From assembly GCF_027580225.2 (NCBI RefSeq), contig NC_073357.2:41750001-41814000 (forward strand): a stretch of DNA of 64,000 bases, given 5' to 3'. This stretch comes from Misgurnus anguillicaudatus (lineage: Eukaryota > Chordata > Actinopteri > Cypriniformes > Cobitidae). Every line of letters begins with the position of its first letter. Within the stretch, counting starts at the first letter, position 1. Shown piece after piece: positions 10,291 through 22,450 of the stretch. A program made the position numbers and the translations under genes. The notes under the pieces were generated by a model. That model was not told the DNA's origin. It saw nothing but the letters and a program-made list of their open reading frames with translations, and ran no database searches.

Positions 10291-10758
10291 GCTGATCTGT
10301 ATAACAGACACAAAGCTGTTGAATGCGCCTCTGAAAGGAACTGCCTTGAGAAAAGTCTCGATGGCATTTTCTTTTCATCTTATCAGTATAACGCCTGATA
10401 AAGTGCTGTTTACATGCTTACTGCTGCTTTGTTTACAGGGTAACCCTTGTAACTGTTGTATACGCATCTCTCTCGCTCTCCCTGGCTTTTGGATAGTTTT
10501 GGATAAAACAGTTTATATACAGTACTCCACTGTTTTTGAATGAAATAACTTTGGAGTTTGAAGTGATTATTTTTTGCACTTGAGGATCTAGCCATTTTAC
10601 ATAATTTTTACTCACATTATATTAGTACAGTGCACATCCAGATGCTTGTTAGATTTAGGTTTTCATTTACATAGTTGATAATCAAGTTGAGATTTCTCAG
10701 ATACATGGGAGATACTGTGATTATATAAAGGGGCAACCTTCCGGTCTCTGGGCCCTAT

Positions 10759-10850
10759 CATACAATACAATACAATACAATACAAACTTTATTTCTATAG
10801 CACATTTAAAACAACTCCCGTTGACCAAAGTGCTTTCCAGGAAGACATGT
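10759..10850 (-). mobile_element. 3' end of a LINE-like element with (TATTG)n tail
   Basis: Read on the minus strand, it shows GCACTTTGGTCAACGGGAG, then TTTTAAATGTGCTATAGAAA and TAAAGTTTG, then a short tandem TATTG tail. This arrangement matches the 3' ends of L2/CR1-type LINEs in fish, which finish in short tandem tails. It is heavily 5'-truncated with no coding sequence. Confidence 0.5.
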
Positions 10851-11034
10851 AAACAAAAGGAAAGACAAAAAACAAACATTAAAACTATAGAGTTTTAATT
10901 ATTTATTTAACATTAATCTTAAACTGGGGGTCTTCTTCCTCATCGTAGTTTTTCAGTGTACAAAGTCCGTCATCTAAATAGGAATTAGACATGTGCGCTT
11001 AGACCATGCGCTTAGATATTAAAAATACGTTAAA

Positions 11035-11325
11035 ATATTGCCCTCTGTCTTGAAGCCAGCACGGATGAGACCTAAACTGCAATTCATCAACTGGCCAATA
11101 GAGACTGGCTCCAAAAGCAAGTCAATCTCTATGGACCCCATTGTTAAAATTAGCAACGTCACTTTAGGTCCACCCACATCCTGCCTCTTTGCTGATTTTT
11201 CGGTTATCCACATGTGACGCGCTGCTAAGGCTCTGCCTAGTTTGGGCTTTAAAAATGGTCTTCACAAACATATGGGTGATGTCATGAACACTATGTCCAT
11301 ATTTTTACAGTCTATAGATTATATA
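11035..11325 (-). repeat. Dispersed repeat candidate (GACTGTAAAAATATGGACAT type)
   Basis: On the minus strand the sequence starts CTATAGACTGTAAAAATATGG and continues through CATGACATCACCCATATG and GGAGCCAGTCTC. I associate this arrangement with an interspersed fish repeat. Termini and target duplications are not clear, so the extent is approximate. The 64-codon minus frame at 11019-11213 falls inside it and is not called. Confidence 0.4.
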
Positions 11326-11329
11326 CAAA

Positions 11330-13215
11330 TTGTCACCAAATAACTATACCAATAGTTAAATAGTTGAAAAGCTTATGTAATGGGTTAGATTAAGAAAGAA
11401 TGCATTACCCTTGTGTGTCATTATCTCTATTCTGTTTAAATATAAAACACAAAAGTCTATAACACATTAAACATACCATAACTCACATGTCAGATGGATA
11501 GCTGTCTGACCGAAGCATCATGTTAATTTAAACTGAGGGTATGTGTGAGATCCATCATATAGAGAAGACTGTGTTACCATGGTAATGGGCATAGAGCTCA
11601 ACAGTGACGAACACACCTATAAAACATTATGAATTATGTTGTTAAATAATTGAATTATGATGTTTGACAATGTCCTATGACATTTATGTAAGGTAGCTCA
11701 GTCTTTACTCTTCTACAATGCCAACAAGACAATCTAGAAAGTGAATTGGTTTATCAAATGTCACACAAAGAACAACCACTTATCACTTGGCAATCAGGGA
11801 TGTCGCTAAAACTACTGAACAGCCCCAGATTTGGCTTCAAACCATAGGCCCCCTTAATGTTTAGGCCCTGGGGCTTTAGACCCACCTAGCCCTTATATTA
11901 ATCTGGCCCTGCTGAGTAAATGTTCTCTCTTTATTCTGGGATATTTCCCCTGTGATTTTCAGATAATTATTACACGTAGGAACATAAAAAAGATGCTTCA
12001 CTATATTACCTGTCTGTGAGTACTGTCCTCATCTTCATGCACAGAGCAATGAAAGCTAATTACAAAAATACAGGTTTGAGTTTGAAACTTGATGACAGGA
12101 TGAAAAGATGGTCTTTAAAATGTGCAATGTTTATATGAGCTCTATTTCATAAACAACAATTACGTTGTATTATTAATCCACACATCCTTAAGTTTAGTTG
12201 ACTGTGTTGACTTAATTGCTTAAAGCATTTGTATTTCTTAATCTGTATGTTGTACAATCTAACTCGAATTGTAAAACCATTTATACTGACCAATTAGTTT
12301 TAGCAAGGTTCAGATAATCCCGTGAATGTGGTGTATTTCTAACATTTTATTTATTTAGTCATTTAATTAGTCATTTTTGTTTACGTATTTATTAAAATAC
12401 TAGAGCATTATAATGGCTGAGAAAATATACAGATGTCTCAATTCAGTAAACATATCATGCAACTGGTTTTGCAAATACCGGCTGACTGTGCATAAACCCA
12501 CCTCGTTTTAAGTAAACTTGTCGATGACAGGCACCTTTTTCTTTTAAGAGATTGCGAACTTTGTTAATTTAAATTGACATTTTTAATTTGCCTCCGCAGT
12601 CAGTTTCATTTAAATGATGGATTGCTTTGTATGAGTATAATTGAACTTTTGAGGAGGAAATGGCGGACAAGGTATTAAAAAAAGGAAAAAGGCATGTGTT
12701 GCGGCTTCATTAATCAGAGTGGAAAGGTTTTGCACCCAGATGGGAAGCGAGGGCTGGCAATCAGACGAAAGGCCCAAATGAAAGGGCCGAGTTCTTCCTC
12801 TTCCTGCTATAGCTGTCTAATGAACACTGAGAAATGAATCTGTTGTCTACAACATGGTTAATAATGGTGTCTGCAGCCATTTGACAACCTAAGGAAATAA
12901 ATATCCTTGTCCCTTCAGATATAAAATAACACAATTAAATAGCTATTAAGAAACATATCACCAATCAATAGTTTGGACACGCTCATTCTTCACTGTTATT
13001 CTTAAATGCGGATAAAAGTAATAAAGTCTTTCAAAATTATGAAATAACACAAATGGAATTTATTTACAGAAATATGGTAGTTAGCATTTGCCTCAATAAC
13101 AGGCTATTTATTAGAAAATGAGTAAAGAACACATTTTGCTATTTTATATCTGAATTGACAAATGCATTTTTGTACTGTAATGCATAAATTGCTGCACTAA
13201 ATAGTAACTCTTGAC
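11330..13215. other. Mostly unique sequence; no gene seen
   Basis: No exon is supported. About 12560-12860 is less AT-rich and includes TTCATTTAAATGATGG and GGAGGAAATGGCGGACAAGG. It is the most likely part to be conserved non-coding sequence, but I have no comparison to show it. Confidence 0.3.
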
Positions 13216-14138
13216 TTAAAGGAATATTCCATTTTCTTAAAAGAAAAATCCAGATAATTTACTCACCACCATGTCATCCAAAATGTTGATGTCTTTCTTT
13301 GTTCAGTCGAGAAGAAATTATGTTTTTTGAGGAAAACATTGCAGGATTTTTCTCATTTTAATGGACTTTAATAGACACCAACAATTAATACTTAACTCAA
13401 CACTTAACAGTTTTTTTCAACGGCGTTTCAAAGGACAATAAACAATCCCAAACGAGGCATAAGGGTCTTATCTAGCAAAACGATTGTCATTTTTGACAAG
13501 AAAAATAACAAATATCCACTTTTAAAGCACAACTTCTCGTTTAAATCCGGTTGTCATGCGCTAGCGTGACCCCACGCAATATGTCATCACGTCAAGAGGT
13601 CCCAGAGGACGAACGCGAAACTCCGCCCCAGTGTTTACAAGTGTGGTGAAACAGGACCGTTCCTACGTTGTTGTATGTCAACTGATACTAATTAATGTCT
13701 TTGTGTCAGTTTATTGTTTCCATATTCCGCAAATGTGCGTTTTATATATGTAACACGTGACCTCCCTACATCACTACGCATTTACGTTAGGTCGCGCTGG
13801 ACCTGACCTAAACGAAAAGTTGTGCTTTAAAAGGTTATATTTGTTATTTTTATTGTCAAAAATGACAATCGTTTTGCTAGATAAGACCCTTATGCCCTGT
13901 TTTGGGATTGTTTATAGTCCTTTGAAACTCCGTTGAAAAAAACTGTTAAGTGTTGAGTTATGTATTAATTGTTGGTGTCTATTAAAGTCCATTAAAATGA
14001 GAAAAATCCTGCAATGTTTTCCTTTAAAAAACATAATTTCTTCTCGACTGAACAAAGAAAGACATCAACATTTTGGATGACATGGTGGTGAGTAAATTAT
14101 CTGGATTTTTCTTTTAAGAAAATGGAATATTCCTTTAA
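13216..14138. mobile_element. TTAA snapback element with ~310-330 bp TIRs, copy 1
   Basis: The left arm begins TTAAAGGAATATTCCATTTT and the right arm ends with its reverse complement, AAAATGGAATATTCCTTTAA. Complementarity extends inward through CACCACCATGTCATCCAAAA and GGGTCTTATCTAGCAAAACG for about 300 bp per arm. A second copy lies at 44772-45679. TTAA at both ends marks the target duplication. There is no transposase. A transcript through it would form a long intramolecular duplex. Confidence 0.85.
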
Positions 14139-15484
14139 TGTTTTGTCTGTAGCATATCCAAGGTGATAAGCAAGGATTATTAAAAACTAACACAAGTATA
14201 TGACACTTCCAAACCTTTGTTTCACACTCTATTTATGATTTAATGAATGAGTTTTATTTCAGTAGATTCTTTCTTTTAATCCAGAGACCACTTGAAGACA
14301 TGGGAAATTATCCCTTAATTTTTGGCATTTAGCAACAGAATAGAAATGAAACTGCACATTTGATGAGTGCAGTTCCTTACAGTTATTATATGCCGTGGAC
14401 TCATTCATTGACATGTGCTCCATTGTCTGTCACTTGATTAAAGGTTTTGTTATAGCAGAAGACTCCTTTCCACAAAATAATGGTTAACTCTCTTGGAGAG
14501 TACACTGGCATTTCCCTCTTGACAATATTCAGCCTTTGTGTTTTCAAGGATCTTAACAACTTGAGCATCGCAGCGAGCAGGAACTTTTGGTGTCAAAACC
14601 AAATTAACATTTCTCTGACATGTAGTGTGCTTTCTTTTCTTCCTGTTGTATCTGAGCACTGACATCAGATCCAACATCAAACTTCAAGCCAAAGGATTCG
14701 CTATGGTATATATTTAGAATAGCCCCTGTTGTTGTGTCCTCACAGATACAAATAAAACTTTAATGACACAGACAAAACAGCTTAATACTGTTCACCTTAA
14801 TACAAATGACAGCCTGCCACTCATGTCATGTTATCATCATATATCTGTTCTGTTTCCTCTGGGTTCATCTGAGCACACTTGAAGTTGATTGCATCTTAGC
14901 GCTTGAGCTCAAGAAAGCACTCAAACGCGGTGTGAACCAAAAGATTTAGAGAAAAAGTACTTGAATTTAGAACAATTTTAGCCTGTTTGAAAGAATAACC
15001 ATTGGCAGGAAATCATACCTTATCCTAAAACATTTTTTTTTTTCATTTAACAATTGAAGCACTTTAAGACCTCTTTCTGAAATTGTTCTATTATCCAACC
15101 CTTTTTCATTTTTTGGTGTGTGCATGTCACATTTTTGGGGTGTTTTAGTATAAATGCATATGTCTGTATGTGCATGTACAGAAAAAGGTTAAAAAATAAG
15201 CTTTATCTCAGTTTCTCAAGTAAAGACACCTCCTGAGATTTTTAACATGCACTCTTTGGCTCTTTTTGCATGAATTATATTAAGCATGCATTTGTCTTTT
15301 TTATATGATGGTTCCTTTTGTTGTCAGCATTCAAAATTGAGATTTGCTGCACCCCAGGGTTTGGCTGGAGGGGGTATACCACAGTTTATTGCAGTGAAAC
15401 ATTTTGGTTATGGGGAGGTTAAAATAGTTGCAGGCTAAATAATAATTTCCCATTTTGAGTAGCATATGCCACACATTTTACATT
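14139..15484. other. No recognisable gene
   Basis: Unique-looking AT-rich sequence. Overlapping short frames on opposite strands at 14450-14680 show no domain. Confidence 0.3.
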
Positions 15485-15492
15485 CTCTTAAT

Positions 15493-15938
15493 CAGTTGCG
15501 AGGGCGCACGATGCAACGTTCGTCACAACATGTATGTAGCCCGTCATGTGTGTGGTTCCTTTTTTCAGGGTGTGTGTTCTGCGCGTTGAGAGATCTTGTG
15601 TGCATCACGTGTCTTGTGAAGGTGAGTGCCTGCTGCAGATGCGTCTAAAGGGTTTGTGATAAAAGAGACGCTCGCGTTTTCCAGATACTCGCAAAATATC
15701 ATGCGTAATCAGAGTTTACTGTTAAGGGAGTGTCTTGCGTGTATTTTGTGAACGTGAGCGTCTCTTTTAAACGGTTTTGACGCGTGTGCAGCAGTCACTT
15801 ATTTTGACAAAACACGTAATGCACATGGTTTATATAACGCAACATACACATATTTTGAAAATGCAAGCAACACACATGACACTCCGACACTTATTTTAAA
15901 TTAGCGCCCCTCTGATGAGCAGTCACGAGCCGCCACTG
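15493..15938 (-). mobile_element. Non-autonomous hAT element, CAGTGGCGG family, inverted copy
   Basis: It ends GAGCCGCCACTG and starts CAGTTGCGAGGGCGC, with a perfect 8-bp target duplication CTCTTAAT at 15485-15492 and 15939-15946. The interior holds the same CGTCACAACATGTATGTAG, CATGTGTGTGGTTCC and ACGCTCGCG blocks as the copies at 33210 and 34329, in opposite orientation. An 8-bp duplication fits hAT. No coding capacity (446 bp). Confidence 0.9.
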
Positions 15939-15984
15939 CTCTTAATGCTATGACATTTCTGTAAAAAGAAAATGCACATTATAC

Positions 15985-16202
15985 CAGCATGTTCTCATAA
16001 CATTTTGTGTGTATTTTAATTCATACAAAGTTAATTGTACAAAAACATACGATTATCATAAAAACCAATAACGAAACCTCACCACTGGGGCCAAAGCAAA
16101 GTGTACAAAAATGTAGAAAAGTTGTTGTACAAATTTAAATATATAAATTAATAGCAACCTTGTAAAATATACTGTATATGTATAACCATGAGATAGCATT
16201 GG
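15985..16202. mobile_element. Short CTCAC-type MITE (218 bp)
   Basis: The termini CAGCATGTTCTCAT and ATGAGATAGCATTG are inverted. ATTATAC is repeated at 15978-15984 and 16203-16209. The interior, with CATACGATTATCATAAAAACC and AACGAAACCTCACC-like sequence, is a diverged relative of 29662-29898. Target size and layout suggest a Mutator-like or hAT-like MITE. Confidence 0.7.
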
Positions 16203-16682
16203 ATTATACTGTAAAAGTCATATAGACACTAAACGTCTATCAGCACATCTCTTATTCAACTAAAATCTTGGAACGCTTCTCATCCAATCAGATTCATGCT
16301 CCAAAAATAAACTGTTGTATAATGTACTGTATTATATGAATAGTTTGGTTCCAAAATGCGATAAATGCCATTAAAAAAAAGAGTTACTGCCAAAATCAGT
16401 ATTGTATCAGGTCAGTATTTAAAAGTAATTTCTTAATTTCATGCAAAATCCAATATCCACCGTGTTATTCTGTCATATTTTTTTCCCTTTTTTCCCAAAA
16501 CGCAATAAACGCCACTCCTCCTTTTCTACAGAATGCAATAAATCCTCTCCACAAATCACAGCGCAACATTCCACGCATTGTAAACAAACAATGGCGATTC
16601 ACTGATGACACAGAATCTTAGTTTTCCTCATCTATTTTGTACTTCGTGATCAACAAACAAACAAAAACAAAATATTACTTTA

Positions 16683-16829
16683 ATGGCATTGATAAATGTG
16701 TGGTGTTTTTTTGTGATGGGAAAGAAATGTAAGCCATCAACATCTAATCATTTAAGTGAGAACTTAACTTTACATTATTTAACTCAAATTCAAGGAAAAT
16801 CGAGCAGGACCAAAACATTTTACAGCTGA
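16683..16829 (+). pseudogene. Residual element ORF (48 codons plus stop)
   Basis: The frame starts MALINVWCFFVMGKKCKPS and stops at a TGA. Its N-terminal 20 or so residues parallel those in copy 1 at 5690. Divergence afterwards, and the different stop position, point to decay of a shared transposon-derived exon. Confidence 0.3.
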
Positions 16830-17114
16830 TTGTTGTGAAAAATGTAAAGCGACAACGTCCCAAGTATAACCGCATCAATGACTATATGACAAAGTAAGTG
16901 TTTTGGTTAATGCCATTAATGTTTATTTTTAAATCAGTGTATTCCACTGTTCAACTAAATGAATATAACATGGCAAAGATGTATGCACATTTATACATTG
17001 ATTCAATAGATTTATAGCATTTTGGAAAAAAACATGGATTTATTGCATTTTGTGGAAAAAAAATCGTTTTTATAATAAATCTTTGAAAATAAAGTTATGG
17101 ATTTGATTTTTTTA

Positions 17115-17384
17115 CACTCTTAAAATGAATGTGTTAAATTAACACATCTTGTGTCTAGTTAAGGACAACACATCTAGTGTGTTGTCCTTAACTTAACACA
17201 TCTCTGTGTTATTTTTGGAATAACACACTTTGTGTTGTTTTAACACATCTTGTGTTGTCCGTTTCATTTATTTAAGCTCACATTCTACACGAAATGACAC
17301 ACAATGTGTTAAAATAACACATAATCTGTTAAATAGTTTAACACAAAACAATGTGTTAAAATTAACACAGCCTTTCTTAGAGTG
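17115..17384. mobile_element. CACTCT-ended palindromic MITE (270 bp)
   Basis: It runs from CACTCTTAAAATG to CTTAGAGTG, flanked by TA on both sides, and is filled with AACACA/TGTGTT motifs in both orientations (for example AAGGACAACACATC and GTGTTGTCCTTAAC). The termini resemble EnSpm/CACTA-like short elements; the TA flanks leave the superfamily open. It is nested in the 16342-17526 element. Confidence 0.7.
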
Positions 17385-17526
17385 TATGTTTTTATAACCT
17401 AAAGATGCTATGTGAAAGTTTGTAACAGAAAATAATGGTTTTCATCTTGTCACTTTTTTTGGTATTAAAAAACAAGTTTTTACCGAAATTTGTCAAAATG
17501 GATTTATTGCGTTTTGGAAGCAAACT

Positions 17527-18865
17527 CTTCATATATTTTATCTTAGAACAAATACATCCTTGTGTGCATTCTTCATAAAATACCATATTTAGTTTTCAGT
17601 CATGTACACAACAAGTTTTAGAGGCTTAAAGGCAGAGACTGACTAAATCAGTAGTGGAAGAATGGATTAACCCTTCAAGGTTAAAGATAACACCAGTCAA
17701 CTTGGGACTGAAAGCCCTGCAGGGATGCTCTGTTCAACTTGACAAAATAAATGCAGGCTTTAGAATGTTTCTGGAAATTCCATTTATACTGTTAATTTCC
17801 ACTTTAAGCATTATTTGCATAATTTACCTGTGCCATGTCATCGCTGGAATACAAATGTGACAAAATGTAAGCATGGCCAGAGACAGGGAAACGAATATTT
17901 AAACGAATAAATTAAAAAGAGTGAATGTGTAAGGGTAAAAAGGATGACGAGTAGAAATAAGACATTCTATATTTAGCAAGTGGTGTGATAAAGGGATAAA
18001 GAGCCCAGCATTTAAAAAGCCATTATCCTCCAATCGTTGAGGCAGTAATGGTGCTGTCAGAATGAAAAGGCATGATGTACATGCTTAAAAGCAGCTTTTA
18101 CACTGTAGCCACCAACATTTCTCTACATCTAATTCCTCTGACTTTTCTAATCTTATATTACTATATTTTAATTCTGTTTTACTTTGCTCTTTCTATTGTG
18201 GTGCTGTGAAATGATGATCCTTAACTTACAGTATATACAAACTGTCACTGACATCTGTACACATGCATGACAAAAACTTTGGGGAAAAATAAACACTATT
18301 TAACTCATTCAGTGTTTTTACAGCTTTGTGGTTCAGAAGTTCACTTAGCTGGTTTCTTTCATATCTTTAAACAATCCTATTTTTTATTGATCTGTGTGTT
18401 ATGAGCACTATACAGTATATTTTTATTCTTATCCCTTCTCTTGAGAGCTCTTAAATAGTGAAACCTTGACTCTTGAAGGCTTGAGCCACATTCAGGGTGA
18501 AATATATATTTTAGTAGCTGTTTGTAGCACTCAAAAACTCTCGAGCAGTTTATCGTTTAGAATACTTAGCCTTGATGGCATGGACAATATTTCCAACAAT
18601 ATCTCTACAAATATTGATCTGTTACTCAAGCAGAATAAAGAAATTTCGGTACTGTGCACTTTATGGACCCTTTCTTTTTAGCCACATTGGTTTGTTAAAA
18701 TGTCTGCCTGTTACATCATTGCCTAACCCATATGCGCGTCTATGTGTGCCTCAGTGGTGCCTAAAAGATTGAGGGGACTATAGGAAAACATAGTTTTGCC
18801 ATTTGCAGTAAAGGCTAAAAGAGCCGGAGTCTGACAACTTTTCTTCATTTGTTAAGATACTATAA
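17527..18865. other. No recognisable gene
   Basis: Unique-looking sequence. Overlapping frames at 18466-18772 lack any domain. Confidence 0.3.
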
Positions 18866-19625
18866 TGGCGCTTTTCCATAGTAATAGTACCTCACGGGTC
18901 AGGTCGGGTCAGCTCACTTCACTTTGGCTTGGTTAGCATTTCCATTGAGTTTAGTATCACTTCAAAATGATTATAGGTGTGTCTTTATATTTACGCTGCC
19001 TACTGCTGTGAAATCATACATGTGAGAGCGTCGTTGGAATGCTACATCCCCATACATTCATTTATTTCTCAGTCCGCCACAAAATCAAAATTGACCACCA
19101 CAAATAAATGTTTGCACATTGCGCTTATCACTACCTCTGTATCACATGACAGTTTATGTACAAACACCAGGGTGTAAGTCGACATGCTCCACTGAACATC
19201 ATTTAAGTAGCAAAAATGCTGTGTATGCGAACATGCATGTTGTGAATGTGCCGCCACAAACCACAAGCCTGGAAAAAACTGGTATGGTGTTCCTGATTCT
19301 CAACATTTGGATGTTTTCACAGCTAAAATGGAATTTGTGAACTTGCGTCAAACCACAGATGACAACATGTTTGCTCGAGATAGCGCACGTACAAAGGTAA
19401 AGCTAATCTTTTACATTATAGCAATGATGTCGGTAGGGACGATTCTCTCAGACCAATCAGTGATCTGCAGTGTTTTCACGTTTTAGTGTCAGCTCAGCTC
19501 GCTTGTAAACCCAACCTATGTGGTACTAAAAAAAGTATTGGGTACTACGTACTGTATCCAGTGGAAAAGCCCCCAAAAGTAAGCCGACCCAAACCGGGGG
19601 TGAACTAGGCAATGGAAAAGCGGCA
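18866..19625. mobile_element. TGGCGCTTTTCCA-ended DNA element (760 bp)
   Basis: The ends TGGCGCTTTTCCA and TGGAAAAGCGGCA are inverted repeats. Internal sequence near both ends includes GGTCAGGTCGGGTCAGCTC and CCGACCCAAACCGGGGGTG, also partly inverted. I found no clean target duplication. The layout resembles non-autonomous hAT elements. Several short frames inside (18977-19340) overlap on opposite strands and are not called. Confidence 0.6.
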
Positions 19626-19747
19626 TAATATTCTTTGCAGAGGTTCACCCCTTGATTGGAAAAATCTATTTAGCAGCTGTCTTTTATTTAAAATATATAC
19701 AGTATATATATATTTGAGATGTTGAGCTTTACTTGTTGAAGTTTATG

Positions 19748-19870
19748 TTTAGTTGGTAGAACAATTAACACTAGCAACATAAAGGTCATTGATTCAATCG
19801 CAGGGAACATACATAAAAAAATTAAACAATTATTAACTGAATGCACTGTAAATCGCTTTGGATAAAAGTT
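19748..19870 (+). mobile_element. tRNA-derived SINE, diverged
   Basis: The order is a tRNA-like head (AGTTGGTAGAACAATTAACA, then GGTCATTGATTCAATCGCAG as a decayed B-box region), an AGGGAACATACATAAAAA linker, and the tail GCACTGTAAATCGCTTTGG followed by ATAAAAG. This matches the general plan of cyprinid tRNA-SINEs. The A and B boxes are degraded, so it is probably transcriptionally dead. Confidence 0.6.
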
Positions 19871-21115
19871 TTTCTCACATACCAAAAGAGGAAATGTTAG
19901 TAAATAACAAAAATCAATACTTGATTACTAGAATAACCTGGATGTTATTGAACGTGGTTAAGGTAAGTAAAACTATCAACTCAAACTGTGGTGTGACTGT
20001 TTTATTCTGTGACCTCAATATCCGTCTGTTTGTGATAATGTACATTGGACTACTCCGAAGCCATGCCAGCAATTTAAATTCCACACAAACAAACTAGAAA
20101 TGGAAAAGTTTTAAATTCAAGAAATTCGCCCTCAGTCCACAACCTGACTTGCGCACTGTTGAGACTTGATAACATAAACTGCTTTTAGTTTTTTGCCACG
20201 GGCAAGCAAGGTTACTGAGAGCCATGTGGGAGGTAGAAAAAATTACATTTTTGTCTCTCAAAACAATCTCAGTTTTCTGAAAAGCAGAAACCTTTTCTGC
20301 GACATTAACAACATATTTGAATCCTATATAAACATCTCTCAGGCATGGTTACGTATTCAGTCAAGCTGTCAATCACAATCTATTTCCAAGCTCTGCCGTT
20401 TATCGCCACACCATTTGAGTAGTGTATTGGCCTCTTTTATTGCAGAGTAATTTTCCATCTGAAATTGCCATCATCGCAAACTTCAGCTTTATATGCATCT
20501 GGATGTAAATAGGTTTTTCTTGACAGTACATCTTAGTAGGTTGGTACCATAATGAGTTGCTCTCTCCTGGTGAAGAGATCACTCTGATTGTCTCTTTAGA
20601 CAAATACTAAGAATCAATGCTGTTCCTGCAACTCGGTATCATGCAATATATAAAAATTATATATTTTATATTCAGTGAAAAAGTTCTATATGATGTTTAG
20701 CCTCTCTTCAAAATTTGTACACATGATTATTGGCATGTGATGGAAGAGAGTTATCTAAAGAAACTTGTCTCTCAATCTGTACCTGCTCTCTTTTCCCTTC
20801 TCCACCAATCGGACTTTTCTACCTCCCGGGCTGACTCACACCTTAATTAGATTAAGACATAAAGCACTTTTCCGACAATTCTCCCAAGACCTAAATGGAA
20901 CATAAATGATTGAATCCCTATTATCTAAAGCAATTATGAAATGATACCTGAGGGAAGAGACATCTGACATAAAACATTCAATATTCTGCACTCATCTCTT
21001 CTCCCCTGTGATCTCCTTTTAAAATGTTTACATTCCATAATGGTGTTCTGTTTTGGCCATCGAAAAACTGTAACATCTTCCTCAAGAACACTTTTTTTAC
21101 AGTAGCTCTTTGAGT
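19871..21115. other. No recognisable gene
   Basis: Unique-looking sequence without supported exons or element ends. Confidence 0.3.
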
Positions 21116-21289
21116 TACATGACTAGGAATGGGTATCATTTTCATTTGATAAAATCCGGTTCTTATCGATACAGTTATTGATACTACTCTCTATAATTTG
21201 GTGCCAAAAGACATGATGTAAAAGGAAACTTTACAGCAGTTTACAAATACCTCCAAATAAACAAAGTAGGTGCATAAAGCACATTTTTA

Positions 21290-21309
21290 GAGAGAGAGAG
21301 AGAGAGAGG
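21290..21309. repeat. (GA)n microsatellite
   Basis: A short run of AG dinucleotides inside the hAT-like element. Confidence 0.8.
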
Positions 21310-21818
21310 ATTTTGTGGAACTGTGGCGCTGGATCACATCGTTTCAATATCGGCAATGGGTTTCGGAAATGTTGTTTTGTAGGCTACTATTTCGTTCATG
21401 AGTTGGCCACTGCACGGTTGAATGGAATGCGCTGCTTCTTACTGATCACTCACTACATGCAGTAGACACAGAGAGAAAAAAATCCCTGCACCCTTGCCTT
21501 GCGGGGCAGTTTTTTTCCGACAAAGATGCTAGGTTTGTCGTTATGTGCCTCATCTGAAGAAAAGTCGCTAAATCTAGTGAAAGAGTTCCTATCCCATGTC
21601 ACACAAATTAGAAATGAATGGTTACAGTGTGTGTGAAATCTGACACCAGCAGCGCAAGCTAGCTTAGCCGAGGCGGGGAGGACTTTTGGATATCACATGC
21701 AACTCAAACAAATGTTGGCCATGTGATGACATCATTTAGGGAAGCAAAATGATAAGCAGAAGCACCAGATTAAGTATACAGAGAAAAAAACAATGCAATA
21801 TCTTATGTCGTGAAGGGT

Positions 21819-22088
21819 AAATGGACTGCATTTACATAGTGCTTTCAACAGACCCATGACCATTCAAAGCGCTTTACAAGTTGCCTCACATTCACCCATT
21901 CACTCACTTATTCATACACCGTCAGCAGCGTCAGCCATGCAAGGCGCCATCCAGCTCATTGGGAGCAGCTGGGGTTAGGTGTCTTGCTCAAGGACACCTC
22001 GACACTTGGTCAGGTGGAGCTGGGGATTGAACCACCAACCTTCCCGGTTTATAGACAACCTACATGAACCACTGAGCCACTGCCGCCT
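21819..22088 (-). mobile_element. tRNA-derived SINE with well-kept A and B boxes
   Basis: On the minus strand the head reads GGCGGCAGTGGCTCAGTGG. It contains an A-box-like TGGCTCAGTGG (complement of 22069-22079) and an exact B box GGTTCAATCCC (complement of 22023-22033). The body follows (GTCCTTGAGCAAGACACC, GGATGGCGCCTTGCATGG), then a LINE-like tail (TGTAAAGCGCTTTG, TGCAGTCCATTT). The internal RNA polymerase III promoter looks intact in sequence. The 3' tail is shared with the fragment at 25497-25624. Confidence 0.8.
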
Positions 22089-22269
22089 GAAGCTTATTGA
22101 TAGTCTGGTACTGACCCAAATACTAATGGTCCAAAAAAAAAAATACCGGTTCTTGATACCCATCCCTAAACATGACACAATGACACCAATAATATAGGGG
22201 TTAGTCAATAGTGGGTAGTCATTGGTCTTTCAACTAAGAATGAAAATATAATCTTAATATTAATACTTA

Positions 22270-22412
22270 GAAAGTCAGGCTTGTAACTTATAGGTCGCCA
22301 GTTTGATTTTCTGCAAGCTGCCCACTGCTCCGTGTGTGTGCATGTTCATGAATCACTGAGAGTGGTAAATGCAGAGATCACATTTTGAGTATGGGACAAT
22401 CACGTCACTACT
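22270..22412 (+). mobile_element. Possible SINE, diverged
   Basis: GGTCGCCAGTTTGATTTTC resembles a decayed B-box region. It is followed by CCACTGCTCCGTGTGTGTG and GGTAAATGCAGAGATC, which I associate with the body of a tRNA-SINE family in cyprinids. The 5' limit is uncertain. Confidence 0.4.
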
Positions 22413-22450
22413 GGGTTTAAATGAAATAAAAATCAAAGCTTAAGAACCTA

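Larger units (their letters stand above)
16342..17526 (+). mobile_element. GGTTCCAAA-ended DNA element, copy 2, with nested insert
   Basis: Left terminus AGTTTGGTTCCAAAATGCGA; right terminus as reverse complement AGTTTGCTTCCAAAACGCAA. Its body aligns, inverted, with 5203-6030. A CACTCT-ended element is inserted at 17115-17384. A 49-codon frame at 16683-16829 is the counterpart of the frame at 5439-5690, and the same AAAGTAAGTGTTTTG donor-like site follows. Confidence 0.65.
21124..22168. mobile_element. hAT-like element carrying a SINE insertion
   Basis: Left terminus TAGGAATGGGTATCA; right terminus as reverse complement TAGGGATGGGTATCAAGAAC. Flanks TACATGAC (21116-21123) and AACATGAC (22169-22176) match at 7 of 8 positions, fitting an 8-bp hAT duplication. 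It contains a short (GA)n tract near 21290 and is interrupted by the SINE at 21819-22088. No transposase frame is evident. Confidence 0.75.

Noticed and set aside
22023..22079. Functional tRNA gene on the minus strand
   Set aside because: A and B boxes are present but the sequence continues into a SINE body and LINE-like tail, and no cloverleaf is evident.
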